From: Candidatus Aegiribacteria sp.
GTDB taxonomy: Bacteria; Fermentibacterota; Fermentibacteria; Fermentibacterales; JCC-6
Assembly: GCA_030613065.1 (NCBI GenBank)
Contig: JAUWMQ010000017.1
Span: 1 to 32,513 of the forward strand
Reading direction: 5' to 3'
DNA: 32,513 nt
The notes below the pieces were generated by a model. The model did no database searches and was not told the DNA's origin. It saw nothing but the letters and a program-made list of their open reading frames with translations. Of the stretch, positions 8,095 through 15,890 are shown one piece after another. Each line of letters opens with the position of its first letter. Position 1 is the first letter of the stretch. The position numbers and the translations under genes are program-made.

Positions 8095-10155
8095 ATAGCT
8101 GCAAAGCACCGTGAAACCGGTCGGCGCCGGATTCCCTTATTCATCCTGTTTCTGCTGCTGCTCGCGGGGTCGGCAACGGCTTACGTAGGACCGGGCGCCG
8201 GTTTTGGAATAGTTACATCTTTCCTTGTGTTTCTGAACGCCATTTTTGTTTCTCTACTCTCTGCACTCATCTGGCCTGTAACAATCGCAATTAAGCTGCT
8301 CAGGAGAAGAAGAAGAGAGTATGCAAGAACTGCGAAACGAGTTGTAATTCTAGGGCTTGATGGTTTTTCGCCGGATATTGCGGAGAAAATGATGGCCGAT
8401 GGAACTATGCCCAACCTTGAGAAGCTTTATAACGAAGGCACTTTTTCCAGACTGGGGACGACCTGCCCCGGTATCTCACCGGTTGCCTGGTCTTCATTCC
8501 AGACAGGTGTCAATCCAGGGAAACATGGTATCTTCGATTTTCTGACACCTGACAGAAAGAGGTATCTCGCAAAACTTTCATCGGTGCATACCGGAACGGC
8601 TCCGTCAATAGTCGGTCTGGGACCCATCAGAAGAACTGTGATGAAACCTTTCGTGAAACTTCTTCGAAAAGGTATACCGTTCTGGAGCCTTCTAAAACGC
8701 TACGGTATCAGGTCCACTGTCATCAGGGTTCCTATCACATACCCCCCAGAACCACTTGATGGTCATCTTCTCAGCGGAATGTGCGTTCCAGACCTTCGGG
8801 GAACCCAGGGCAGTTATACTATATTTACGGAAGATGAACCGGGAGAATCTTTTACAGGTGGTCTCCATCGAAAGCTTCATAAACTTGATAAGGAGAGGTG
8901 GACCGCTGAATTACCCGGACCCGAAAATATTGATGGAGAATATTCGACTGTAACTCTTGAGCTTGATACTTCAGGAGAGGTAGCCCTCCTGACGACCGAT
9001 AGAGGACATCTGAAATTGAAGAAGGGTGTGCTTTCAGACTGGCTTGAACTGCTCTTCCGTTCAGGCCGCAGCAAGGTCAGGGGCATATCTAAATTCTGCC
9101 TGACAGAGGATTGTGAGAAAAAACCGGTTCTATACTGCACTGCCCTTCATGTAGATCCCTTCTTCCCTTCTGTTCCCATTTCTCACCCCGTTCATTATTC
9201 AAGATATCTTGCCGGTCTTTACGGACCATACGCAACACTCGGGCTTGCTGAGGATACATGGGCTTTGAGCAACGGGGCAGTTTCCGAAAAAACATTTCTT
9301 GAGCAGGCATGGTCCATTTTCGATGAGAGAAAGAAGATGTTCTTCGATGCCCTGAAACACACCAGTGACGGTCTGATAGTGTGTGTATTTGATACATCAG
9401 ACAGAATACAGCACATGTTCTGGGGCGACGGTATTCCGAAAGGTTCACCTGTTCATGAAATGTACAGCAGGATGGATTCCCTCATCGGGGAAACAGCCGG
9501 AATGCTCGGCAGAAAGGACATGCTGATAGTAATGTCAGATCACGGCTTTACGTCCTTTCATACGTGTATCGATTTCAATAGATGGCTTCTTGAGAACGGC
9601 TACCTTTTTCTTGAAAAAGATGTTGAGACGGTCGACACATCATTCAAGGGTGTTGACTGGTCCAGGACGAAAGCGTGGTCAATGGGGCTCGCCGGTATAA
9701 TGCTGAACCTCAGAGGCCGTGAGGATAAAGGCATAGTAGAGCCGGGAAGCGAGGCTTCAGAACTTCTTAATGAGATATCGGAAAAGCTGCTGAAGCTGGA
9801 AAACGGTAAAGGTGAAAGGGTCATCAGCGCCGTTTACTCATCGGAGAGGGTTTACAGCGGGCCTTACGTATCCAGAGGACCGGACCTTGTGATAGGAACG
9901 GAATCAGGTTACAGATCCGGCTGGAGCTGCGTTACAGGGGGTATCGGAAAGGAAGTGATCTATCCTAACGATAGACATTGGAATGGAGATCACTGTCACG
10001 ATCACAAGCTTGTTCCCGGCACATTAGCTTCAAATGTAAAACTGAATTCCGAAAATGCTACGATCCTGGATATCGCACCAACTGTTTTGCGGGCTCTTGG
10101 TGCTGCTGCTCCAGCATATATGGAAGGTAAATCCCTGATTCAGGGAAGGGACTGA
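8095..10155 (+). CDS. Membrane-linked alkaline-phosphatase-superfamily phosphodiesterase (type I NPP-like), probable ATA start
   Basis: About 686 aa if started at ATA 8095, or 642 aa from GTG 8227. The longer version is preferred. It gives an arginine-rich N-terminus, a hydrophobic stretch ending GSATA, then AYVGPGAGFG and a second membrane segment before an arginine-rich strip; a GTG 8227 start would cut into that second segment. The catalytic domain carries alkaline-phosphatase-superfamily metal motifs: LGLDGFSPD, the nucleophile region SPVAWSSFQTG, FDTSDRIQHMFW, VMSDHGF, and a late GDHCHDH. Such enzymes cleave phosphodiesters or pyrophosphates, or transfer phospho-groups between lipids and glycans; the substrate is unknown. 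The arginines after the second segment suggest by the positive-inside rule that this part faces the cytoplasm, but this is uncertain. It heads a tight operon (3 bases to the next gene). Confidence 0.85.
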   Translation: MAAKHRETGRRRIPLFILFLLLLAGSATAYVGPGAGFGIVTSFLVFLNAIFVSLLSALIWPVTIAIKLLRRRRREYARTAKRVVILGLDGFSPDIAEKMMADGTMPNLEKLYNEGTFSRLGTTCPGISPVAWSSFQTGVNPGKHGIFDFLTPDRKRYLAKLSSVHTGTAPSIVGLGPIRRTVMKPFVKLLRKGIPFWSLLKRYGIRSTVIRVPITYPPEPLDGHLLSGMCVPDLRGTQGSYTIFTEDEPGESFTGGLHRKLHKLDKERWTAELPGPENIDGEYSTVTLELDTSGEVALLTTDRGHLKLKKGVLSDWLELLFRSGRSKVRGISKFCLTEDCEKKPVLYCTALHVDPFFPSVPISHPVHYSRYLAGLYGPYATLGLAEDTWALSNGAVSEKTFLEQAWSIFDERKKMFFDALKHTSDGLIVCVFDTSDRIQHMFWGDGIPKGSPVHEMYSRMDSLIGETAGMLGRKDMLIVMSDHGFTSFHTCIDFNRWLLENGYLFLEKDVETVDTSFKGVDWSRTKAWSMGLAGIMLNLRGREDKGIVEPGSEASELLNEISEKLLKLENGKGERVISAVYSSERVYSGPYVSRGPDLVIGTESGYRSGWSCVTGGIGKEVIYPNDRHWNGDHCHDHKLVPGTLASNVKLNSENATILDIAPTVLRALGAAAPAYMEGKSLIQGRD

Positions 10156-10158
10156 AAA

Positions 10159-12120
10159 ATGAAAAGAAGGGAATTCCTCAAACTTGCGGCTCTGTCGCCT
10201 GCAGCACTCCTTGGCAGCAGCTGCATGCGAACATCCCCGGTCAGACGTGTCATTGTACTTGGAATAGACGGAATGGACCCCTTCCTTCTGAGAAGTTTCA
10301 TCAATGAAGGAGTAATGCCCAATGCAGCTAGGATGATGGGGTCAGGCAACTTGAATCGTCTTGGAACCAGCAACCCTCCTCAGAGCCCTGTTGCATGGTC
10401 CAATTTTATAACGGGCTATGGTCCTGAAGTGCACGGGATATTCGATTTCATTCACAGGGACCCCTCCAGCAGGGTGCCCTATCTTTCAACATCAAGGGTC
10501 ATCGGTCCCGACAGAATCATCAGCATCAGCGACTGGCGTCTCCCACTCTCAGGCGCAAAAGTGGAACTTCTGAGAAAGGGAGAGCCTTTCTGGAACAGCC
10601 TGACGGATGAGGGAATACCTGTAACCCTGGTTAAACTCCCGGTTGATTTTCCTCCTGACAGTGGAAAGGCCAGAATACTGTCAGGACTTGGAACGCCCGA
10701 CATGCGGGGTAGCCAGGGAAGTTTTACGTTCTTTACAGACGATGCCAGATCGATAACTGATTCAACCTCAGGAGGAATTGTCGTTCCGGTACGTGACTAC
10801 GGTGACAACTGCTATGTATGCACGATAAAGGGTCCCGAGAACTCCATGCGAGCCGGTAACCCTGTAATGGAAGTGGAAACAAAGGTCTGGGTTGACCGTG
10901 ATGCCGATGCCCTGAGAATAGATATTCAGGGCGAACGCATTGTCCTGGCTGCCGGCGAGTGGAGCCGCTGGGTAAGAATGAGATTCGATGCCATTCCACA
11001 CATTTCCAGCGTATCTGCCATCGGAAGGTTCTTTGTAAAAGAGATCACACCCAGGCTTAAGCTATACCTCACACCGCTTAATATCGACCCGCTGAATCCT
11101 GCTCTTCCAATTTCGGAACCATCAACTTTCAGCAGTGACCTTGCAAGAGACCTTGGCCCCTTCTATACACAGGGCTTTCCTGAGGATACAAAGGCTCTTT
11201 CAAGGGGTATCCTTTCAGACGAGGAATACCTGCAGCAGGCGTGGATAGTCCTTCAGGAACGGCTGGATCTTTTCCATCATGAACTGAGCCGATTCAGGGA
11301 AGGTATGCTTTTTTTCTATTTCAGCTCTCTGGATCTGAACATTCACATGTTCTACAGAGTTCTTGATCCAAATTCCCCTCTCCATGCGAGCACAAGCCCA
11401 CGGTTCAAAGGTGCAGTCCGAGAACTTTACAGGCAGATCGACAATGTTATAGGTGATGCCCTTTCAGCAAGGGACGAGAACACTGAAGTGATAGTAATCT
11501 CCGATCACGGATTCGCACCATTCAACAGGGCCTTCAACCTTAATACATGGCTTGCTGAAGAGGGTTACGCTAACATTACATCTCCCCACGCACGAAACCA
11601 GGATATGTTCGCAGCGATCGACTGGGCTTCTACTTCAGCATACGGGCTCGGACTGAACTGCCTGTACATTAACAGAGAAGACCGGGAGGAGAACGGAGCT
11701 GTCCCCCCCGAACAGGTTCCCGACCTTCTTCTCAGGTTGAAGCAGGATCTGGAAGCCGTTACGGATCCCTCCACCGGAAGGCATGTTATAGCCAATGCTT
11801 ATATTACTTCAGATTTCTATCCTGGTCCCCTTCCCTCTTTTGCACCGGACATGATAATCGGTTACGCGAGGGGCTACAGATCTTCATGGGAGACCACACT
11901 TGGAAGCTATCCCGATGAGGTAATAACGGATAACCTTGATCCATGGAGCGGAACTCACTGCATAGACCCCTGCGCTGTTCCAGGTATTCTTCCCTCCACA
12001 CGACGTCCGGTGCTGCCTGACCCGAATCTCATGGATATGGGGAAAAGTATTGCCTCTTTGTTCAATATACCCGTTCTACCTGCAGGAGGCAGAAACATCT
12101 TCAATACGAGCGATTCTTAG
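10159..12120 (+). CDS. Exported alkaline-phosphatase-superfamily phosphodiesterase (type I NPP-like) with Tat-like signal
   Basis: 653 aa. The N-terminus MKRREFLKLAALSPAALL matches a twin-arginine signal (RRxFLK), and Cys22 in GSSC could be lipidated although the lipobox is imperfect. The enzyme domain parallels the preceding gene: LGIDGMDPF, SPVAWSNFITG, SSLDLNIHMFY, VISDHGF, and GTHCIDP near the end. It is therefore a diverged paralogue placed outside the inner membrane. In the late metal-binding segment the first copy has HCHDH and this one HCIDP, a change that could alter metal binding or specificity. Spacing to the upstream gene is 3 bases and its stop abuts the next ATG, so co-expression is very likely. 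Substrate unknown; phosphoglycerol-, phosphoethanolamine- or nucleotide-type phosphodiesters are possible. Confidence 0.88.
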   Translation: MKRREFLKLAALSPAALLGSSCMRTSPVRRVIVLGIDGMDPFLLRSFINEGVMPNAARMMGSGNLNRLGTSNPPQSPVAWSNFITGYGPEVHGIFDFIHRDPSSRVPYLSTSRVIGPDRIISISDWRLPLSGAKVELLRKGEPFWNSLTDEGIPVTLVKLPVDFPPDSGKARILSGLGTPDMRGSQGSFTFFTDDARSITDSTSGGIVVPVRDYGDNCYVCTIKGPENSMRAGNPVMEVETKVWVDRDADALRIDIQGERIVLAAGEWSRWVRMRFDAIPHISSVSAIGRFFVKEITPRLKLYLTPLNIDPLNPALPISEPSTFSSDLARDLGPFYTQGFPEDTKALSRGILSDEEYLQQAWIVLQERLDLFHHELSRFREGMLFFYFSSLDLNIHMFYRVLDPNSPLHASTSPRFKGAVRELYRQIDNVIGDALSARDENTEVIVISDHGFAPFNRAFNLNTWLAEEGYANITSPHARNQDMFAAIDWASTSAYGLGLNCLYINREDREENGAVPPEQVPDLLLRLKQDLEAVTDPSTGRHVIANAYITSDFYPGPLPSFAPDMIIGYARGYRSSWETTLGSYPDEVITDNLDPWSGTHCIDPCAVPGILPSTRRPVLPDPNLMDMGKSIASLFNIPVLPAGGRNIFNTSDS

Positions 12121-12942
12121 ATGATGAACACTGCCGGAAACATTCTGAACGGATTCTTCGACTTTCTGCTGTTATTATTCAGACCGTTTCCCCCTTTCTG
12201 GGGACTTCTGTTCATCTCGCTGCTTTCAGGTCTGGGAATGATCATGGTTTTCAGGCTAGTTTCGAACCAGGAGAAAATTTCCAGACTGAGAAGGAGAATG
12301 GGCGGTGAACTACTTGGAATACTCCTTCATCTGAGCAGCCCGGTAACCGTGATGAAATTCGCCGGTGAACTCATATGGAGCAATACTCTTTACCTTATCT
12401 ATCTTCTGAAGCCCATGCTTGTTATGGCCATACCTTTCATGCTTGTTTGGGGTCAGCTGGACGCGAGGTACGGCTCAACGGAGATGGATGATGATTATCC
12501 TGTAACAGTATCAGTGTTTTTCGAGGATGGCCTTCCCGATAGAGAGAGCCTTGAAATCGGAGTAACCGGGCTGGAACTTATACCACCTGTTGTATTTATC
12601 GATACGCTTGATGAAGTAAGTTTCAGAATACTCCCTTATGTCGATTCACTTCGAAGTTTGGAAATTGATGGAACATCGATTCAGGTGGGAAGAACCGGAA
12701 GATGGAACGGATGCAGGATTTTGAGGGGTTTTAATTCAGATGGTTCACTAATATCAACCTTCTTCCGCCCATGGATAGTCAGAGTAGAACGCTCGGAAGA
12801 CAGCCTGCTTTCCGGATGGTATTCGCTGCCTGATGTCAGATACAGGGTTCTTGGCGGCCACTGGTCCTGGATTGCCGTATTTCTTGTCTTTTCTTCACTA
12901 TCCGCGATTGCAGGAGCAAAAGCATTCAAGGTTAAAATTTAG
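12121..12942 (+). CDS. Membrane protein of unknown function in the phosphodiesterase operon
   Basis: 273 aa. Hydrophobic segments at about residues 24-45, 85-110 and 250-268 surround a basic helix after the first segment (KISRLRRRM) and a ~135-residue soluble beta-rich part (about 115-248). The order of one membrane segment, a charged helical stretch and a following hydrophobic pair loosely resembles Oxa1-superfamily/DUF106-type proteins. I rate that comparison as weak inference. The ATG directly follows the preceding TAG with no gap, which implies translational coupling to the exported phosphodiesterase. A scaffold or lipid-substrate-handling partner of the two phosphodiesterases is a plausible guess only. 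Confidence 0.75.
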   Translation: MMNTAGNILNGFFDFLLLLFRPFPPFWGLLFISLLSGLGMIMVFRLVSNQEKISRLRRRMGGELLGILLHLSSPVTVMKFAGELIWSNTLYLIYLLKPMLVMAIPFMLVWGQLDARYGSTEMDDDYPVTVSVFFEDGLPDRESLEIGVTGLELIPPVVFIDTLDEVSFRILPYVDSLRSLEIDGTSIQVGRTGRWNGCRILRGFNSDGSLISTFFRPWIVRVERSEDSLLSGWYSLPDVRYRVLGGHWSWIAVFLVFSSLSAIAGAKAFKVKI

Positions 12943-12955
12943 AGATTGGAGGATA

Positions 12956-13153
12956 ATGGGGAAGCTTAAGTTGAAATTTGACAGTGCAACCATCGAGAGG
13001 ATAAGAAAAGTCTCCGAAGTGGGCGGATATTCGTCTCCGGAGGAATTTCTGATTCACGTTATAGAGCGTGAGCTTGATTCACTGGATCCCGGTCAGGGAG
13101 AATCTGAGGAAGAGATACGTAAAAAGATGGAAGGCCTTGGCTACATCGAATAG
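12956..13153 (+). CDS. Small ribbon-helix-helix-like protein with GLGYIE tail
   Basis: 65 aa. The first half (KLKLKFDSATIERIRKVSE, then GYSSPEEFLIHVIEREL) has the strand-helix-helix pattern of ribbon-helix-helix DNA-binding or adaptor proteins. The tail EEEIRKKMEGLGYIE is strikingly like the C-terminus of the APS-kinase-like protein on the opposite strand (EKEILKKLQDLGYLEE). The ATG at 12956 follows GGAGG at 12948-12952 by 3 bases; a longer reading from 12833 would overlap the membrane-protein gene by over 100 bases and is rejected. It is the last gene of the operon, 13 bases after the membrane protein. It may regulate the locus or act as a small partner protein. Confidence 0.72.
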   Translation: MGKLKLKFDSATIERIRKVSEVGGYSSPEEFLIHVIERELDSLDPGQGESEEEIRKKMEGLGYIE

Positions 13154-13175
13154 GGTCAGCATCGAATAGGGTCAG
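13144..13175 (+). repeat. 16-bp perfect tandem duplication covering the RHH gene stop
   Basis: The unit CATCGAATAGGGTCAG occurs twice head to tail (13144-13159 and 13160-13175). The first copy contains the last codons and TAG stop of the small RHH gene. A third partial similarity, GGGTCAGG, recurs at 29563-29570 in the other intergenic repeat of the window. Confidence 0.85.
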
Positions 13176-13189
13176 GTCTTGCATTTGAG

Positions 13190-13228
13190 CATTATTATCT
13201 TTTTATTATACGATAACGAATAATAATG
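13190..13228. terminator. AT-rich inverted repeat between convergent operons, possible bidirectional terminator
   Basis: CATTATTAT (13190-13198) and ATAATAATG (13220-13228) are perfect 9-base inverted arms separated by 21 bases. They lie between the convergent ends of the phosphodiesterase operon and the sat operon. The arms have almost no GC, so the hairpin would be weak; the terminator role rests on position. Confidence 0.3.
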
Positions 13229-13232
13229 TATA

Positions 13233-13652
13233 TTACTCTTCCAGGTAGCCCAGATCCTGTAACTTCTTGAGTATTTCTTTCTCTTCGTCTGGATGGACAT
13301 CATACTTTGGTGGGGGTACAAGTCCGGCAAGCTCAAGATCCCTCATGAAAATATCCTTAGTGTCAGTACGATGGAGGTCGGATTCTTCTATTATCCTTAC
13401 TTCCAGTTTTTCACCGGGGTTTATGGAAGGGTGTTCCGGACCTGAAGCAATAACGACAACACCGTGGCTGGCAAGCATAGCGCATGCAACTGCCTTTGCT
13501 CTGTCGTTATTTTCCATTCCAAGGTTTTCGATTGCTTCACTGTGAAAAACTTCTACCCTGCCTCCGCGTACTTCTATTTCTCTCCCGAGTTTATCCAGAA
13601 TAGATTCATCGGCCCCCTCTTCGGTCTTGATCCAGATTACAAGTCCCTTCAT
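13233..13652 (-). CDS. APS-kinase-like protein with destroyed P-loop (pseudo-CysC)
   Basis: 139 aa, shorter than a normal APS kinase (~170-200). The fold signature can be followed: GLVIWIKTEEGADES aligns with the GxxIWFTGxxGAGKS start of CysC, then RGGRVEVF, DRAKAVACAMLASHGVVVIA (equivalent to the ARxGVIVIVA strand), and a C-terminal LGYLEE like the family's LxxxGYI end. The Walker A lysine is replaced by Glu16 and the preceding Gly by Asp15, and the DGD motif is replaced by HSE, so ATP-dependent kinase activity is not expected. The gene is coupled to sat by a TGATG overlap. Fungal ATP sulfurylase carries an inactive APS-kinase domain that senses PAPS; by analogy this could be a stand-alone regulatory or structural partner of Sat. 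Identity rests on reading by eye. Confidence 0.7.
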   Translation of the reverse strand: MKGLVIWIKTEEGADESILDKLGREIEVRGGRVEVFHSEAIENLGMENNDRAKAVACAMLASHGVVVIASGPEHPSINPGEKLEVRIIEESDLHRTDTKDIFMRDLELAGLVPPPKYDVHPDEEKEILKKLQDLGYLEE

Positions 13653-14809
13653 CAGTTATCTCCATTTCTGGCAGCTTCCATGAGGATTTCAGCTATTTCA
13701 GGACGTGTGAATTCCGGAGGTGGTAGTATTCCTTCCTTTAACATAGCCCTTACTTTTTTCCCCGAAAGGAATACATGGTGCTGACTGTCGTGAGCGCATG
13801 TCTTTGGAGTAGCCATACCTCCGCATTTACTGCAGAAAAACGCATGTTCGAACTTCAAAGGTACAATTCCCAGTTCATCAGGGTCGAATTTGTCAAAAAT
13901 CATCTGTGCATCGTATGTACCGTAGAAATTTCCGACACCTGCATGATCTCTTCCTACGATAAAATGACTGCATCCGTAGTTTTTCCTGAGAAGTGCATGG
14001 AAGATTGCCTCCTTCGGTCCTGCGTATCTCATAGCAGCCGGAAATACACTCATTGCCACCCTCGTATTCGGGTAGTAATCCTTCAGTATCTCTTCGTAGC
14101 ATCGCATTCTGACTTCAGCTGGGATATCCCCCTGCTGGGTTTCACCTATAAGCGGATGAAGAAGAAGACCATCAACAATTTCCATGGCACACTTCTGAAT
14201 GTACTCGTGGGCACGGTGTATCGGGTTCCTTGTCTGGAATGCAACAGCTGTTTTCCAGCCTCTTGCTCTGAATAGAACCCTTGTTTCCTTGGGGTCTAGG
14301 CGGTAATTCTGAAAGCTCTCGATCTCTCTTCGCCTTATCGATCGAATTTTCCCACCAATGTATTTACCGCTTAATAACTTAAGATACATGACACCAGGAT
14401 GGGAATCATCGATTGTTCCAAGTGTTTTTTCCGCTTCCGCCATGAGATCGGCATTGAAGACATCCTCAATCCGCATATCTCCCCAGATCGTACCTTCAAT
14501 ATCCTTAAGTCCAACGTGGTCGCCCGGGGATACATCGGGGTCTCCGTCTTTCTGAGAGAATACAACCGGCAGCGACCAGACCGGCCCTGCGACAAGATGC
14601 ATGAGATCAATAACCATTTCGTAATCAGCTCTGGACATGAAACCCTCAAGAGGACTCATGGCTCCGTTTCCTATCATTTCCAGGTCGTTCTTTTCGCGCG
14701 GATTAAGAGTCAGGAGTTTGCCGTCTCTTACCTGATTAATGATCTCTTCGGCTTCCGAGCCTTCGTACTGCCGGTCAATTAGTCTTCCACCGTGGGGAGG
14801 TACAAGCAT
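13652..14809 (-). CDS. sat: Sulfate adenylyltransferase (ATP sulfurylase)
   Basis: 385 aa, normal for the single-chain bacterial/archaeal Sat. It catalyses ATP + sulfate to APS + pyrophosphate (or the reverse) in the cytoplasm. Active-site motifs are intact: AFQTRNPIHRAHEY (Gln192, Arg194, Asn195, His198, His201) and IVGRDHAGVG (residues ~284-293). A zinc-site pattern C-x2-C-x8-C-x5-H (Cys326, Cys329, Cys338, His344), as in thermophile and archaeal enzymes, is complete. The closing GKKVRAMLKEG is also typical. Its only operon partner is the kinase-dead APS-kinase-like gene (TGATG overlap). No aprAB, dsr, cysH or working cysC is in the window, so the fate of APS is unknown. Both assimilation and sulfation chemistry remain possible. 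Confidence 0.95.
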   Translation of the reverse strand: MLVPPHGGRLIDRQYEGSEAEEIINQVRDGKLLTLNPREKNDLEMIGNGAMSPLEGFMSRADYEMVIDLMHLVAGPVWSLPVVFSQKDGDPDVSPGDHVGLKDIEGTIWGDMRIEDVFNADLMAEAEKTLGTIDDSHPGVMYLKLLSGKYIGGKIRSIRRREIESFQNYRLDPKETRVLFRARGWKTAVAFQTRNPIHRAHEYIQKCAMEIVDGLLLHPLIGETQQGDIPAEVRMRCYEEILKDYYPNTRVAMSVFPAAMRYAGPKEAIFHALLRKNYGCSHFIVGRDHAGVGNFYGTYDAQMIFDKFDPDELGIVPLKFEHAFFCSKCGGMATPKTCAHDSQHHVFLSGKKVRAMLKEGILPPPEFTRPEIAEILMEAARNGDN

Positions 14810-14916
14810 GTTTCCAGCCTTTCATTCAATAACCTGTTTATTAAAAAAATAGTCTGTTTGAATCTACGATTCATTGATCTGGTATTACTGACAAGTAACC
14901 TGTTAGCTTCAACAAA

Positions 14917-14922
14917 TATAAT
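14917..14922 (+). promoter_or_regulatory. Candidate -10 element upstream of the ABC operon
   Basis: A perfect TATAAT lies about 95 bases before the ABC ATPase start in the 208-bp divergent region between sat and the transporter operon. No good -35 box is seen at 16-18 bases; CTGACA at 14888-14893 is 23 bases away. The call rests mostly on the -10 match. Confidence 0.3.
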
Positions 14923-15017
14923 CCTTAATCTGTATTCATGCTAATTATTCTTAATCACTCCGGGACTGGTCAGGAAAGTAGTTGTTTCGTATTTTTAATA
15001 TATGGAAGGCGGGGTTT

Positions 15018-15890
15018 ATGGAAGAATATCCACTGCAGGTTAAGGAACTTGAGAAATGTTTCAGAAAGAAACTTGGTCTGTCAAGTTTTAAAGCGTTAGA
15101 CTCGATTAGTTTTCATTTGTCCCCTGGAGAAATACTTGGATTCATTGGTCCTAACGGCGCTGGAAAAACTACAGCCATCAAATGTATACTGGGACTTCTG
15201 AAACCCTCGAAGGGTAAGGTTACTCTCTGGGGATCAAATCCGGCATCACTTGAAGTGAGAAGAAGGATAGGTTACGTTCCCGAGAATCCTGATTACGATG
15301 ATTCGTTTACACCTATTGAATTCCTGACAATGTTCTCCTCGATGCGCAGGCTTGAACAGAAAAAGGAACAGATGCTTGCAATTCTTGACAGAGTAGGTCT
15401 TTCGAAATGGGGAAATGTAAGGATCAGAAGTTTCTCGAAAGGAATGAGGCAACGTGTAAGTCTTGCCCTCGCACTTCAATCCGAACCTGATCTTTTAATT
15501 ATGGATGAGCCCACGGGGGGATTGGATCCAGCAGCCAGAAAGGAATTCCGTGACATCATCCTGGCAGAAAGACAGAGGGGTGCATCTGTTTTCTTCTCAT
15601 CCCACCTCCTGTCTGAAGTTGAAACCATATGTGACAGGGCGGTCATACTGTCGAGCGGAAAAATGGTTATCGAAGGCAGGCTTGAAGACCTCATGCGCAC
15701 TGAGGATCATTACAGGATTACTTACATAATATCAGATGATGAACCGAAGGAACTTGAGGTTGAAGCTGATGCGCTTCAGAAGAGGATAGATGACCTGAGA
15801 GCTGAAGGATACAGCATCATCGCTGTAAATCCGCTTTACAGAAGCCTTGAGGAAGTCTTCCTGTCCGCTACCGATGGAGGTGGCAGATGA
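15018..15890 (+). CDS. ABC-2 type exporter, ATP-binding subunit
   Basis: 290 aa. All ABC ATPase motifs are present: Walker A GPNGAGKTT, Q-loop region GYVPENPDYD, signature FSKGMRQRVSLALAL, Walker B LLIMDEPTGGLDP, and the switch histidine in FFSSHLLSE. A ~75-residue C-terminal extension follows, common in ABC-2 drug or lipid exporters. The ATG at 15018 is preferred over an in-frame TTG at 14982 because purine-rich GGAAGGCGGGG lies just upstream. Its stop overlaps the start of the permease gene by 4 bases (ATGA), so the pair is one transporter. Substrate unknown. Confidence 0.93.
   Translation: MEEYPLQVKELEKCFRKKLGLSSFKALDSISFHLSPGEILGFIGPNGAGKTTAIKCILGLLKPSKGKVTLWGSNPASLEVRRRIGYVPENPDYDDSFTPIEFLTMFSSMRRLEQKKEQMLAILDRVGLSKWGNVRIRSFSKGMRQRVSLALALQSEPDLLIMDEPTGGLDPAARKEFRDIILAERQRGASVFFSSHLLSEVETICDRAVILSSGKMVIEGRLEDLMRTEDHYRITYIISDDEPKELEVEADALQKRIDDLRAEGYSIIAVNPLYRSLEEVFLSATDGGGR

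Noticed and set aside
7894-8109. 71-residue - strand frame in the gap before the phosphodiesterase
   Set aside because: It would run over the Shine-Dalgarno and start of the + strand operon, and its translation has no recognisable features.
8227-8229. GTG as start of the first phosphodiesterase
   Set aside because: No ribosome site precedes it, and it would delete the signal-like sequence and AYVGPGAGFG segment coded in frame immediately upstream.
13154-13232. Remnant of a transposase or small RNA gene at the tandem duplication
   Set aside because: No coding similarity or terminator-like U tract is seen; only the repeats themselves can be supported.
13775-14275. 166-residue + strand frame inside sat
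   Set aside because: Opposite to the conserved catalytic half of ATP sulfurylase; no independent support.
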